Positions 1 to 8,386 of a DNA stretch of 64,000 nucleotides are shown piece after piece. Position 1 is the first letter of the stretch. The number at the start of each line of letters is the position of its first letter. Position numbers and translations under genes: made by a program. Under the pieces are notes generated by a model. That model saw only the letters and a program-made list of their open reading frames with translations, searched no databases and was not told the origin of the DNA. Source of the stretch: Helicobacter sp. GTDB lineage: Bacteria; Campylobacterota; Campylobacteria; Campylobacterales; Helicobacteraceae. Where the stretch lies: positions 1 to 64,000 of the forward strand of contig NZ_JAIEFA010000031.1 in NCBI RefSeq assembly GCF_029067145.1, in the 5' to 3' direction.

Positions 1-116
1 ATTTTTTTTTTGTACATTTACAAAAAAAAAAACTTAAAAAAACCCCCAACAAAAAAAAAAAAAGCCACCAAGCCAAAAAAACCACCACAAACCCCCCCAA
101 AAAATCCCTTTAAAAG
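1..116. other. low-complexity A/C-rich end, probable assembly artefact
   Basis: This stretch is almost entirely runs of A and C, with a few T, next to a 12-base C run. It has no codon structure. It looks like the unreliable end of a contig after a homopolymer rather than genomic sequence. Confidence 0.55.
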
Positions 117-375
117 CCCCCCCCCCCCGCACACTTATGAATGGACAAGATTGAAAAAGAGTTAGAATCATTACAGCCAAAAGTGGTAAAAATGCGGCAG
201 AAATAAGCCTCAAATCACTAACGATTCCTAAACAAAAAAGCAAAAGAGTATCTTTGGGATTCTTAAGACTTAATTCTAAACCCAAAAACTCCAAACCCAT
301 CACCACGCGCGCAAAAGAAAAGAGCAGCAAAAAAATAAAAGTAAAGCTCAAAATCTGCAAGACAACAAACCGCAT
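34..375 (-). CDS. N-terminal part of a sulfatase/LTA-synthase-like membrane protein (broken by G12 tract and window start)
   Basis: The N-terminal 80 or so residues are strongly hydrophobic, with two or three membrane helices. The segment GIVSDLRLISAAFLPLLAV resembles the membrane part of LTA-synthase/phosphoglycerol-transferase sulfatases, but no catalytic domain is present to confirm this. After about residue 83 the frame enters twelve consecutive G (minus strand, 117-128). Beyond that, the bases are runs of A and C that encode a meaningless F/W/G-rich tail. I read this as a phase-variable envelope gene whose sequence deteriorates at the tract, probably a contig end or misassembly. Only the first part is credible coding sequence. 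Confidence 0.4.
   Translation of the reverse strand: MRFVVLQILSFTFIFLLLFSFARVVMGLEFLGLELSLKNPKDTLLLFCLGIVSDLRLISAAFLPLLAVMILTLFQSCPFISVRGGGAFKGIFWGGLWWFFWLGGFFFFCWGFF
117..128. repeat. poly-C/G tract of 12, probable phase-variation site
   Basis: Twelve consecutive C on the plus strand, read as G12 in the minus-strand membrane-protein gene. In Helicobacter and Campylobacter, tracts of this length in surface genes commonly slip during replication and switch the gene on and off. Confidence 0.55.
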
Positions 376-435
376 AAAACTCCTTTTTTTGTAAGATTAA
401 AACTTATAGTATAGCATATTGACTTTGATAAAATA

Positions 436-464
436 TTGACAATTAAAGTTTTAAAAAGTATAAT
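436..464 (+). promoter_or_regulatory. sigma-70 promoter for the tRNA-Pro/tRNA-His pair
   Basis: A perfect -35 TTGACA (436-441) and a perfect -10 TATAAT (459-464) are separated by 17 bases, and tRNA-Pro begins 19 bases later. A consensus -35 box is unusual in this phylum and fits a strong stable-RNA promoter. Confidence 0.8.
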
Positions 465-483
465 TGCGCTTCTTTATTTTAGT

Positions 484-561
484 CGGGGCGTAGCGCAGTC
501 TGGTTAGCGCACTTGGTTTGGGACCAAGGGGTCGAAGGTTCGAATCCTTTCGCCCCGACCA
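484..561 (+). tRNA. tRNA-Pro (anticodon TGG)
   Basis: The acceptor stem CGGGGCG pairs with CGCCCCG. The anticodon arm is CTTGG-TTTGGGA-CCAAG, giving anticodon TGG. The discriminator A is followed by an encoded CCA (559-561). It is probably cotranscribed with tRNA-His, 15 bases downstream. Confidence 0.95.
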
Positions 562-576
562 TTTTCCTAATCTTAT

Positions 577-654
577 GGTGGGCGTAGCTCAGTCGGTTAG
601 AGCATCAGATTGTGGTCCTGAGGGTCGTGGGTTCGATTCCCATCGCCCACCCCA
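577..654 (+). tRNA. tRNA-His (anticodon GTG)
   Basis: The acceptor GTGGGCG pairs with CGCCCAC, and the extra G-1 (577) faces C73 (651), the identity signature of tRNA-His. The loop TTGTGGT gives anticodon GTG, and CCA is encoded at 652-654. The innermost anticodon-stem pair is an A-C mismatch. Confidence 0.93.
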
Positions 655-729
655 TTGAAAACCTTTCACTATTTTCAAATCTCATTTTTTCGTTATCCTG
701 ATGTTATCCAAAAAGTGTGATAAATTTAG

Positions 730-735
730 TATAAT
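730..735 (+). promoter_or_regulatory. -10 element upstream of the TraT-like gene
   Basis: TATAAT in an AT-rich context 30 bases before the start codon, with no convincing -35 box. This is the usual form for Campylobacterota sigma-70 promoters. Confidence 0.5.
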
Positions 736-764
736 ATCCCAATATTTTTCAAAAAGGTTCATTG

Positions 765-1529
765 ATGAAAACAATATGGATTCCTCTTTTATGCATCTTA
801 ACATTCAGTGGTTGTGTTACAACAACAATGCAAACAAAAGCGACAATGTCGCAAAGTATTTTTATAGACCCTGTTGCAAAGTCTAAACAAACGATTTTTG
901 TCGCACTGCGTAATACAAGCGGGCAAGAAATTAACTTAGAATCTAAAGTTTTACAAAAACTACAAAGCAAGGGTTATATTGTCGTAGATGACCCAGAACT
1001 TGCAAATTTTATCTTGCAAGCCAATGTGCTTTATTGTGATATTAAGCAAGAAAATAATGCAGTAGGTGCTGGCGTCTTAGGAGGTGCTGTGGGTGCTGGC
1101 GTGGGTGGATATAATCACAACTCCGCGACTGGAACGGTGGTTGGGGGATTAGCAGGTGCGGCTGCAGGTGCGATTCTAGGAAAACTCACAGAAGATACGA
1201 TTTTCCAAATGCAAGTAGATATTAATGTGCGCCAAAGGATTGAAGGAGGCACAATCAATTATAATGCAACAGATAGCGGACAAGCGAGCGTGCGAGATGG
1301 ACAGCGAGCAGGTTTCCTTAATAGCTTTGGTGGAAATGTCGCTAGCACACAAGGCGGTGGCAAGCTTAATGCCAATCAAGTCCAATATAGCGGACAAACT
1401 TACACCGGCAATTATTCTGAAAAATCCACCACACTTTTTGCAGAAGCAACAAAGCTAAACCTCACTTTGCAAGAGGCAATTCCTGTCTTAGAAGACAAAA
1501 TCTCTACGCAAATTTCAGGGATTTTCTAG
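765..1529 (+). CDS. TraT-family complement-resistance outer-membrane lipoprotein
   Basis: A 254-residue protein. The N-terminus is a lipoprotein signal ending in FSGC, so Cys17 would be lipidated. A glycine/alanine-rich stretch from about residue 90 to 135 (GVLGGAVGAGVGGY and similar) is the hydrophobic membrane-associated core of TraT proteins. The rest (VDINVRQR, a Gly-rich loop, TKLNLTLQEA) also follows TraT. I start at ATG 765, not the TTG three bases earlier, because it gives a normal signal peptide. TraT blocks surface exclusion/complement in plasmid-bearing enterics; in this phylum it is chromosomal and its role is less certain. A -10 box lies 30 bases upstream. Confidence 0.85.
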   Translation: MKTIWIPLLCILTFSGCVTTTMQTKATMSQSIFIDPVAKSKQTIFVALRNTSGQEINLESKVLQKLQSKGYIVVDDPELANFILQANVLYCDIKQENNAVGAGVLGGAVGAGVGGYNHNSATGTVVGGLAGAAAGAILGKLTEDTIFQMQVDINVRQRIEGGTINYNATDSGQASVRDGQRAGFLNSFGGNVASTQGGGKLNANQVQYSGQTYTGNYSEKSTTLFAEATKLNLTLQEAIPVLEDKISTQISGIF

Positions 1530-1553
1530 GGAAAATTTGACGCCCTTAAGATT

Positions 1554-2348
1554 CTACAATTGCCCAAAAAGCCTTGCGGTGTTTTGGTTGATTTCTTTTA
1601 CCAAAGCTTCTTTGGGTAGATTTAGAATCTCACTCATTTTTTCTAATACCAAAGGAATGAAGCTTGGCTCATTGCGCTCTCCTCTGTGAGGGTGAGGCGT
1701 AAGATAGGGCGCGTCTGTCTCAAGTACAAGCGCATTAAGCGGAATCTTAGGCAACACTTCTACGAGTTTTCTTGCGTTTTTAAAGGTTAAAACACCCCCG
1801 ATTCCATAATAAAAATTAAATTTCGCTAGGGACAAAAGTTGAAAATCCGCATTAAAACAATGCAAGATTCCACCTTGTAATTGTGGCGCATAAGCTTGCA
1901 GAATCTCCAAACTATCCAACGAAGCGTCCCTAATATGCACAATCAAAGGTTTTTGCGATTCTATGGCAAGGTGGATTTGCGCGAGGAAAACCTCTTTTTG
2001 CTTTTGTTTTACCTCTGCTTCAGATTCCACACCAAAATCTACAAGATTATTTTCCATTCTATAATAATCCAACCCGCATTCTCCTACTGCCACGCATTTA
2101 GAATCGCTTAAAAATTCTTTGATATAACTTTCATCATACAAATGCGCCAAATCCGGATGCACACCGCTTGCAAAATAAACCTCTGCATAAGTGTGGGCTA
2201 ACTCTTGCGCTCTCTTTAAGTCTCTAGGGTCAGCGGCAGGGATAATAAAACGCGTGATTCCAGCCTTTTTGGCGCGCTCTAGCACCAAAGGGAAATCCTC
2301 TATAAATCGCTTATCGTCTAAATGGCAATGCGTATCACAAAGCTGCAT
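1554..2348 (-). CDS. tatD: TatD-family metal-dependent DNase
   Basis: 264 residues, the normal TatD length, with the amidohydrolase-type metal-site motifs in order: THCHLDD (His7 and His9), VGECGLDYYR with the bridging Glu, IVHIRDA, a HCFN His, and ETDAPYLTPHPHRG near the C-terminus. TatD proteins are cytoplasmic 3'-5' exonucleases/deoxyribonucleases used in DNA repair and quality control. The gene is divergent from ribE with about 60 bases between them, and its 3' end faces the TraT gene. Confidence 0.93.
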   Translation of the reverse strand: MQLCDTHCHLDDKRFIEDFPLVLERAKKAGITRFIIPAADPRDLKRAQELAHTYAEVYFASGVHPDLAHLYDESYIKEFLSDSKCVAVGECGLDYYRMENNLVDFGVESEAEVKQKQKEVFLAQIHLAIESQKPLIVHIRDASLDSLEILQAYAPQLQGGILHCFNADFQLLSLAKFNFYYGIGGVLTFKNARKLVEVLPKIPLNALVLETDAPYLTPHPHRGERNEPSFIPLVLEKMSEILNLPKEALVKEINQNTARLFGQL

Positions 2349-2407
2349 ATTGCTCCTTTTATGTTACAATTTGCAAATTTTAATGCAATTTTACTTAAAG
2401 GTTGGAA

Positions 2408-3043
2408 ATGTTCACAGGACTTGTGCGGGAGTTTGGCAAAGTGGAATCCTTGCAGGGTGCAACGCTTACAATCAACGCAAAATACAAGCCAAAAATTGGG
2501 GATTCCATTGCTGTAAATGGTGCTTGTCTCACAACAATTCAAATCTTGGATAAGGGCTTTGTGCTAGAGCTTAGCGAGGAGACGCAAAAGCACATTGCGT
2601 TAGAAAGCTATAAAGGCTCCGTGCATATTGAGCCTGCTATGCGCTTAAGCGATAGGCTAGATGGACATCTTGTGCAAGGGCATATTGATGGAATCGGGGA
2701 AATTACAAAAATAGAATCCCACAAAATCGGCACAGACTTTTTTATCCGCACAACACCCGAAGTGCTTGCTCTGTGTGTGCCAAAGGGAAGCATTGCGATT
2801 CAAGGCATTAGTTTAACAATTAATGAAATCCTGCAAGATTCCTTGCGTTTGACGATTATCCCGCATACCTTTGATTCCACGCTTTTTAAAAATTATAAAG
2901 TCGGAATGCGCGTCAATATAGAAACCGACTGCCTTGCGCGTATGGTGTGGCATTTTTTGCATACAAATTCCAAAACAAAAGATTCCAATACCTCCCAAAG
3001 CCTAAGCTGGGAAGCAGTAGATAGAATCTTGGGAAGCTACTAA
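2408..3043 (+). CDS. ribE: riboflavin synthase, alpha chain
   Basis: It makes riboflavin by dismutation of two 6,7-dimethyl-8-ribityllumazine molecules. The protein has two tandem lumazine-binding barrels: the first begins MFTGLV and the second is marked by LVQGHIDGIGEI near residue 95. I start at ATG 2408 (MFTGLV), because the family begins with exactly this sequence; a TTG two codons upstream is unlikely. At 211 residues it has normal length. No FMN riboswitch is visible upstream. Its stop codon overlaps the ATG of the FlhX gene, so the two are translationally coupled. Confidence 0.93.
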   Translation: MFTGLVREFGKVESLQGATLTINAKYKPKIGDSIAVNGACLTTIQILDKGFVLELSEETQKHIALESYKGSVHIEPAMRLSDRLDGHLVQGHIDGIGEITKIESHKIGTDFFIRTTPEVLALCVPKGSIAIQGISLTINEILQDSLRLTIIPHTFDSTLFKNYKVGMRVNIETDCLARMVWHFLHTNSKTKDSNTSQSLSWEAVDRILGSY

Positions 3044-3327
3044 TGCCACCGCCACTTAATCAAAAAGCAGTCGCACTTGCCTATGAGCAAAACAAACAAC
3101 GTGCGCCTAAAGTTATCGCTAAAGGCGAGGGATTCCTTGCACAAAGAATCATTGAAAAGGCGAAGGAATACGAAATTCCCTTGTTTCAAAGCAAGGCTCT
3201 TGTGGATTCGCTGATTAACCTAGAATTAGACGAGGAGATTCCGCCTCAACTCTATAAAGCAGTCGTGGAAGTGTTTATTTGGCTCTACAAAACCGAAAGC
3301 AAAGCACAAATGAGCAATAAAAAGTGA
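3043..3327 (+). CDS. flhX: FlhB C-terminal-domain homologue (FlhX/FlhB2)
   Basis: 94 residues matching only the cytoplasmic C-terminal domain of the flagellar export switch FlhB: KAVALAYEQNKQRAPKVIAKGEGFLAQRIIEKAKEYEIPLF. The NPTH autocleavage motif and the membrane domain of full FlhB are absent, as in the small FlhB paralogue known from H. pylori (HP1575), which can stand in for the cleaved FlhB C-terminal fragment. It overlaps the ribE stop by one base (TAATG). Confidence 0.85.
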   Translation: MPPPLNQKAVALAYEQNKQRAPKVIAKGEGFLAQRIIEKAKEYEIPLFQSKALVDSLINLELDEEIPPQLYKAVVEVFIWLYKTESKAQMSNKK

Positions 3328-3352
3328 GAATGAATAAAACACTTGGCAAAGG

Positions 3353-4493
3353 ATGAAATTGGGGGAAATAGAGGAGATAAACCCGCTAGAATCTATTAAG
3401 AAAAATGCACTTGCCAAAAAGTTTCTATGGATAATTTAGAACCATTTAATAAGAAAATTTATTCTTTCAATGTAGAATCTTTTAAGGGTGGAAGCAAATT
3501 CAAAAATGGGGATACACTATTAGCAAGGATTACACCTTGTTTAGAAAATGGCAAAACCGCCTTTGTTGATTTTTTAGAAAACAACGAAATTGCTTTTGGC
3601 TCTACCGAATTTATTGTTTTAAGAGAAAAAGAAAATATAAGAGACAAACACTTTTTGTATTATTTGGCAAGAAGTGAAAAATTTAGAGAAACTGCTATCC
3701 AATCAATGACAGGAAGTTCAGGCAGATAAAGAGTGCAAATAGAGGTTATAAGGGATTATGAATTTTTGCTTCCACCCCTTGAGATACAGCGTAAAATCGC
3801 GGAGATTCTAAGTAGTTTGGACGATAAGATAGATTTGCTTCATCGCCAAAACAAAACTTTAGAATCCCTCGCCCTCACTCTATTCCGCCATACTTTTATA
3901 GAGAATCCTAAACGCAATGAGTGGCAAATCGGCAAGTTGGGGGATTATGGGAATATAATTTGCGGAAAAACTCCGCCAAAATCCCAAAAAGAATATTTTA
4001 ATGGCGAGATTCCTTTCATAAAAATCTCAGATATGCACCATAACATAGTTATTGTTAAAACTGCTGATACTCTGACTCAAAAAGGCTTAGTCTTTCAATC
4101 AACAAAACCTTACCTCCTTTTAGCGTTTGTGTGAGCTATATTGCAACGGTGGGCTTAGTGTCTATGAATACACAAATTTTGCAAACAAACCAACAAATAA
4201 ATTCTATTATTCCATACAAAGAACATTTTAGATATTTTTATTGTTTTATGAAAGAATCCTTTAATGAATTACAGGCTATGGCGAGCGGTGGAACAGCTAC
4301 AATGAATCTTAATACAACAGAATTTTCAAAAATGCCAATTCTAAAACCTAGCGATAAAGAATTGCAAGATTTTCATTCTTGCGTAAAGATTTATTTTGAT
4401 AAAATCTACAATAACTCTAAGCAGATTCAAAGTTTAGAATCTCTGCGTGATATAATACTACCAAAATTATTAAGCGGGGAAATGGAGGCGTGA
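3353..4493 (+). pseudogene. hsdS: orphan type I restriction specificity subunit HsdS, multiply broken
   Basis: Remnant of an HsdS with two target-recognition domains (TRDs): GDTLLARITPCLENGKTAF in the first, and FIKISDM followed by VSYIATVGLVS in the second. Each is followed by a conserved spacer helix: PPLEIQRKIAEILSSLDDKI, and a C-terminal segment ending LRDIILPKLLSGEM. Lesions: a frame change near the A-run at 3416-3420 (LESIKKNALAKK is in one frame and VSMDNLEPF in the next), an in-frame TAA at 3727-3729, and a frame change near 4108-4113, after which the next frame reads PPFSVCVSYIATVG. No hsdM or hsdR is adjacent. It is probably non-functional, though homopolymer sequencing errors could explain part of it. 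Confidence 0.85.
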
Positions 4494-4529
4494 GGCAAGA
4501 TTCCATTGCATATTTTCCTAAAGTCCAAG

Positions 4530-4780
4530 ATTATGAATTTGCAAGTATGGGTAAAATCCTTGCAGATTGTGCGCTTTGCTCGCAATGACAGGAAGCCAAA
4601 GCGTCTGCTATTTCGTCATTGCGAGAAGTCGTAAGACTTCGTGGCAATCTATAATCTTGCAAACAGAAATCTTTACAATGGAATCGCAAAGATTAATGGT
4701 GAGATTCTGTATTATGGATTGCTTCGGACAAGTCCTCGCAATGACAAATTGGGGCGCAATATGGAATCTCACAATGACAC
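4530..4780. repeat. dispersed intergenic repeat, copy 1 (two opposed modules)
   Basis: This 360-base gap between the HsdS remnant and flgF holds the repeat modules seen elsewhere in the window. They are TTTGCAAGTATGGGTAAAAT (also at about 31.39 kb), GTCATTGCGAGAAGTCGTAAG leading to CGTGGCAATCTATAAT, TTTACAATGGAATC, and ATTATGGATTGCTTCGGAC leading to CTCGCAATGAC. The first and last are inverted relative to each other, so the transcript could fold into long hairpins. No coding function is visible. Confidence 0.7.
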
Positions 4781-4802
4781 AATGGAATCAATATAAAAAA
4801 TT

Positions 4803-4820
4803 TTGGAACGCCTTTTGCTT
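4803..4820 (+). promoter_or_regulatory. sigma-54 (RpoN) promoter of the flagellar rod genes
   Basis: TTGGAACGCCTTTTGCTT. The -24 GG (4805-4806) and -12 GC (4817-4818) are 10 bases apart, and the whole matches the TTGGAAC-N4-TTGCTT form used by RpoN flagellar promoters in Campylobacter and Helicobacter. Transcription would start near 4830, about 24 bases before the flgF ATG. FlgSR/RpoN control of rod genes is expected in this phylum. Confidence 0.85.
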
Positions 4821-4853
4821 TAACTTCCACAAAAGTTTAATAAAAGGCATAAA

Positions 4854-5687
4854 ATGCAAGGTGGATATTATAGCTCTGTTGGCGGTATGGTTACGCAGAT
4901 TAACCGCTTAGATGTGATTGCAAACAATATTGCAAACGCAAATACAACCGGCTTCAAGCGCGATGATGTCGTGATTGGAGATTTTTTAAGACTTTATGAG
5001 CAGGCAAAAGACTTTTTGCCCATTGACGAACAGACAAAGGACGCAGCAAAATTCTACAACCGCTCTTTGAATCGTGTGCCACAAATCGTAGAGGAATTTA
5101 CAGACCGCTCACTTGGTGGAATGATGCTGACTGATAACACTTTTGATTTCGCACTTGGGCGAGAAAATGCGTATTTTATGATTGAAACGCCCGATGGGAT
5201 TCGTTACACGCGTGATGGCTCTTTTGTGCTAAACGAACAAGGCAGATTGGTCAATAAAGAAGGCTATCCTGTGCTTCCCCGCGAATATTTGGACGCTCCA
5301 CAATATATAGAATTTATTGACGGATTCCAAGTAGAAGTGGATACTAATGGCAATGTTTATACAAGAGATTTGAACAATGAGGGAATTAGCGAAATGGCTT
5401 TGATGACAAATATCGGAATCGTAGCCTTTGAAAACCCAAAATATCTTAAAAAAGTGGGAGATAATCTCTATGCTTATCCAGAGGAACGCAACAACGAGCG
5501 CGAAGCACTAGAACAAAGTGGCGCAGTGCGTCAAGGGTTTTTAGAAAAAAGCAATATTAATGTTGTCTATGAAATGACCGGACTAATTGAAACAAACCGC
5601 TTAGTGGAAGCCTATTCCAAAGTGTTAAAAACACATATGGACGACTTAAACACAGAAGCCATTACAAAACTAGCAGCAAAAGCATAA
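4854..5687 (+). CDS. flgF: flagellar proximal rod protein FlgF/FlgG2
   Basis: 277 residues of the flagellar rod/hook family. The N-terminal heptad region is VGGMVTQINRLDVIANNIANANTTGFKR, with the conserved NNIANANTTGFK box. There is a FMIETPDGIRYTRDGSF core and a C-terminal helix (VYEMTGLIETNRLVEAYSKVLKTHMD) that completes the coiled-coil D0 domain. Such proteins pass through the flagellar export gate and assemble in the periplasmic rod. A gene of this kind adjacent to flgG is also found in Campylobacter (annotated flgG2). It is led by a sigma-54 promoter and separated from flgG by 12 bases, so the two form an operon. Confidence 0.92.
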   Translation: MQGGYYSSVGGMVTQINRLDVIANNIANANTTGFKRDDVVIGDFLRLYEQAKDFLPIDEQTKDAAKFYNRSLNRVPQIVEEFTDRSLGGMMLTDNTFDFALGRENAYFMIETPDGIRYTRDGSFVLNEQGRLVNKEGYPVLPREYLDAPQYIEFIDGFQVEVDTNGNVYTRDLNNEGISEMALMTNIGIVAFENPKYLKKVGDNLYAYPEERNNEREALEQSGAVRQGFLEKSNINVVYEMTGLIETNRLVEAYSKVLKTHMDDLNTEAITKLAAKA

Positions 5688-5699
5688 AAAGGATTCCAA

Positions 5700-6491
5700 A
5701 TGATGAGAGCACTCTATACAGCAACAACAGGTATGTTAGGACAGCAATTATTTATTGATGTTACTTCAAACAATATTTCCAATGTCAATACCTTTGGTTA
5801 CCGCAAAGAAAGGGCAGAGTTTGCAGACTTGTTCCACCAAGTGATTCAATACGCAGGTTCAAGCACTTCAGAAACTACACTTAGCCCAACAGGGGTTGAA
5901 GTAGGCTTAGGTGTGCGTCCTACTTCGGTTCAAAAGCTATTTTCTCAAGGAAACTTCAAAGAAACAGAACAAAACCTTGATATTGCGATTACAGGAAATG
6001 GATTTTTTCAAATTGAACTTCCTGATGGCACGATTGCCTATACACGCGATGGTGCGTTTAAGCGCGATGATGAGGGCAATGTCGTCAATTCTCAAGGTTA
6101 CTTGCTCGTGCCAAATATCACGATTCCAGATGATGCAAGAGAAATCAATATCGGGACAGACGGGACGGTAACCGTTGTGCAAGGCAACTCTACCGAAGTC
6201 AATCAACTAGGGCAGATTGAAACCGTGAATTTCATCAACCCCGCAGGTTTGCACGCACTAGGTGATAATCTTTATCTCAACACCAATGCTTCAGGAGACC
6301 CGATTGTCGGAACTCCGGGACTTAATGGCTTTGGGCTGCTAAGACAGGGATTTGTAGAAACAAGTAATGTAAAGTTGGTAGAGGAGATGACAGACTTAAT
6401 TGTCGGGCAAAGAGCCTATGAAGCCAATTCTAAGTCTATCCAAACAGCAGATTCTATGCTCCAAATCGTCAATCAGCTTAAACGTAACTAA
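5700..6491 (+). CDS. flgG: flagellar distal rod protein FlgG
   Basis: 263 residues, the normal FlgG length. The N-terminus is MMRALYTATTGMLGQQLFIDVTSNNISNVNTFGYRKER with the rod signature (quoted in part: NNISNVNTFGY). The middle has the GNGFFQIELPDG motif, and the C-terminus is MTDLIVGQRAYEANSKSIQT. FlgG forms the distal rod that joins the MS ring to the hook. Two tandem ATGs (5700 and 5703) make the exact start uncertain by one residue. It is cotranscribed with flgF from the sigma-54 promoter, and a hairpin follows 20 bases after the stop. Confidence 0.95.
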   Translation: MMRALYTATTGMLGQQLFIDVTSNNISNVNTFGYRKERAEFADLFHQVIQYAGSSTSETTLSPTGVEVGLGVRPTSVQKLFSQGNFKETEQNLDIAITGNGFFQIELPDGTIAYTRDGAFKRDDEGNVVNSQGYLLVPNITIPDDAREINIGTDGTVTVVQGNSTEVNQLGQIETVNFINPAGLHALGDNLYLNTNASGDPIVGTPGLNGFGLLRQGFVETSNVKLVEEMTDLIVGQRAYEANSKSIQTADSMLQIVNQLKRN

Positions 6492-6512
6492 TCCTCCTCA
6501 TTAACACTCCTA

Positions 6513-6536
6513 TGCGATTCCATTTGCGGAATCGCA
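6513..6536 (+). terminator. hairpin after flgG
   Basis: A perfect 9-bp stem, TGCGATTCC (6513-6521) with GGAATCGCA (6528-6536) and a 6-base loop, lies 21 bases after the flgG stop. It is followed by A-rich rather than T-rich sequence, so it may be a transcript-end or processing hairpin rather than a textbook terminator. On the minus strand it would be preceded, not followed, by a T-run. Confidence 0.4.
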
Positions 6537-6602
6537 AAAATAAAGAATAATCAAAGAGATTTTCATATAAACTTTCTAAACTCAAAAGTCAAGGAAAATT
6601 CA

Positions 6603-8355
6603 ATGTCTCACTTTCTTTCATTTTTACAAAATAATCTTTCAAGTATTTTATTTATTTTTCTTTGCAATGCGATTCTTTTATTTTTTTGGAATTATTATTC
6701 TTATTTTTACGATTCTATCCCTTGGTTTTTAGAAAAGCTAGCCAAATCCCTTTTTAGCACAATCTTGATAGAAATCCTTTGCTTGCATCTCATCTTTTTG
6801 CTTTTCCCAAGCAATATTGCGCGCTATGTTTTGTTGTCGCTTGTGGGTTTTAGTGCGATTGCGCTTATCGTAGAGGGATTCTTGCTGTATTCTTATCGTA
6901 GCCTCATCACACCTTATGTTCTTGACGCAATCCTACAAACAAACTTCAAAGAAGCAAAAGAGTTTTTTGCTTCTTTTTTAAACCTCAAAATTTTCTTTCT
7001 CGCTTTCTTGTTCCTTTTAGCCAGCTTTGTTTATTTTAAGTTTTTTCCAACTTCGCAAACAGCCCTCAATCCTAGATTCATTCAAATTTTTTTCGCACTC
7101 TACGCACTGCTTGGCGTGATTTTCATCGCAGATATTGCAAGTCGCTACTTCAAGCATAAGTCTGAACCTTTTGCAAAGTTCAACGAAAATTCCCTCACGC
7201 AACTTTTTTATAGTCTTCATCAGTATTATGGTAGCGCAAGTTTTTATACAAGCTATAAGCAACTTGTAAGCAATTATTCTGCCTTGCGCGAATCCTATCA
7301 AGGTAAAATCTCCAAAAGCCCCGATTCTCCGCAAAATATTGTGCTAATCATCGGAGAATCCACGCAAAGAAATTTCCTTGAAGTTTATGGTTATGAGCTT
7401 CCCACCACTCCTTTTTTGAAAAATTTTGCAAATAATATGAGGGGGGGGGCAACTAGCGTTATTTAGCGACACAATCGCGTCTTTTGCGCAAACCAAACTC
7501 GCCTTACAACATTTACTGAATTTTTCCAATGCTCAAGATGCGCAATGGAATCAATCCCTAGACCTTATCAATCTTTTCTCACTTGCAGGATACAAAACCG
7601 CTGTTTTTTCTAATCAAGAAGTTGTCGGCTCGGAAGTTAATGCCTTTGCCTCCATTGCTTCTTTTGCGGATTACAAGGCAAATTTAAACAAATTTATCAC
7701 GAGTTCTCGCATTGCAGAAAGCCAAATCACATACGATGGCTTTTTGTTGCCTTTTATTCAATCTGCACTAGAACAGAATCCCACCGAATCTCGCCTAGAT
7801 ATTATTCATTTAATGGGAACACATTTTAACTACGACAAACGTTACCCCAAAGAGTTTGCGAAGTTTAATGCTCACGACATTCATTATCCTAGTTTCGCAA
7901 ATGAGCAGCAAAAAGAAATCATTGCTACTTATGCCAATGCTGTTTTGTATAATGATTATATTTTGAACGAAATTTTTAAAATCTATGCAAAGAGCGATTC
8001 TATTATTTTTTATCTTAGCGACCACGGAGAAAGTCTCTATGAGCACAAGGGTAAATTAGGGCATTTTGTAACTTCAAGATTCACTGCTGAAATACCATTT
8101 CTCACTTTAATGAGTGAAGAATTTGTCCAAAAACACAAAGAAACTGCACAAAAAATCCAAGCTGCCAAAGACAAACCTTTTGTGATTGATGATTTGATTC
8201 ATCTACTCTGCGATGTTGCACAAATCCAAGTCCAAGACTATGACGCAACCAAGAATCCACTCTCGGCTGAATTTAATACAAAAAAGATAAGAATCTTTAA
8301 TCAAAAAGCAGATTATGATAAAGAATTAAAAGGGGAAATCGCGCAACCAAAATAA
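6603..8355 (+). CDS. EptC/EptA-type phosphoethanolamine transferase, phase-variable, OFF in this sequence
   Basis: It adds phosphoethanolamine to lipid A and, in Campylobacter, also to the flagellar rod protein FlgG. Five hydrophobic helices fill residues 1-190 or so. The sulfatase/alkaline-phosphatase-fold domain follows: NIVLIIGESTQRNFLEVYGY with the nucleophile Thr, then HLMGTHFNYDKRYP, and LSDHGESLYEHKGKLGH with metal ligands. The frame breaks at nine consecutive G (7441-7449) right after ...NNM-R. As written, the protein stops at 7466 after 287 residues. With eight G, it reads on as RGGQLALFSDTIASFAQ and stays open to 8355 (about 583 residues). This is therefore a slip-switch, not decay. 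It sits just downstream of flgG, a known EptC target. Confidence 0.88.
7441..7449 (+). repeat. poly-G tract of 9, phase-variation switch
   Basis: G9 inside the phosphoethanolamine transferase gene. The upstream and downstream frames differ by exactly one base, so G8 (or G11) is the ON length. Confidence 0.85.
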
Positions 8356-8386
8356 AACAAAGAGAGCAAAGAATTGCAAAGCGGAC

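Noticed and set aside
2349..2407. FMN riboswitch ahead of ribE
   Set aside because: The 59-base gap is too short and contains no RFN-type stems.
4567..4911. 114-codon frame overlapping flgF start
   Set aside because: Encoded by repeat copy 1 and the start of flgF in another frame; no protein-like pattern.
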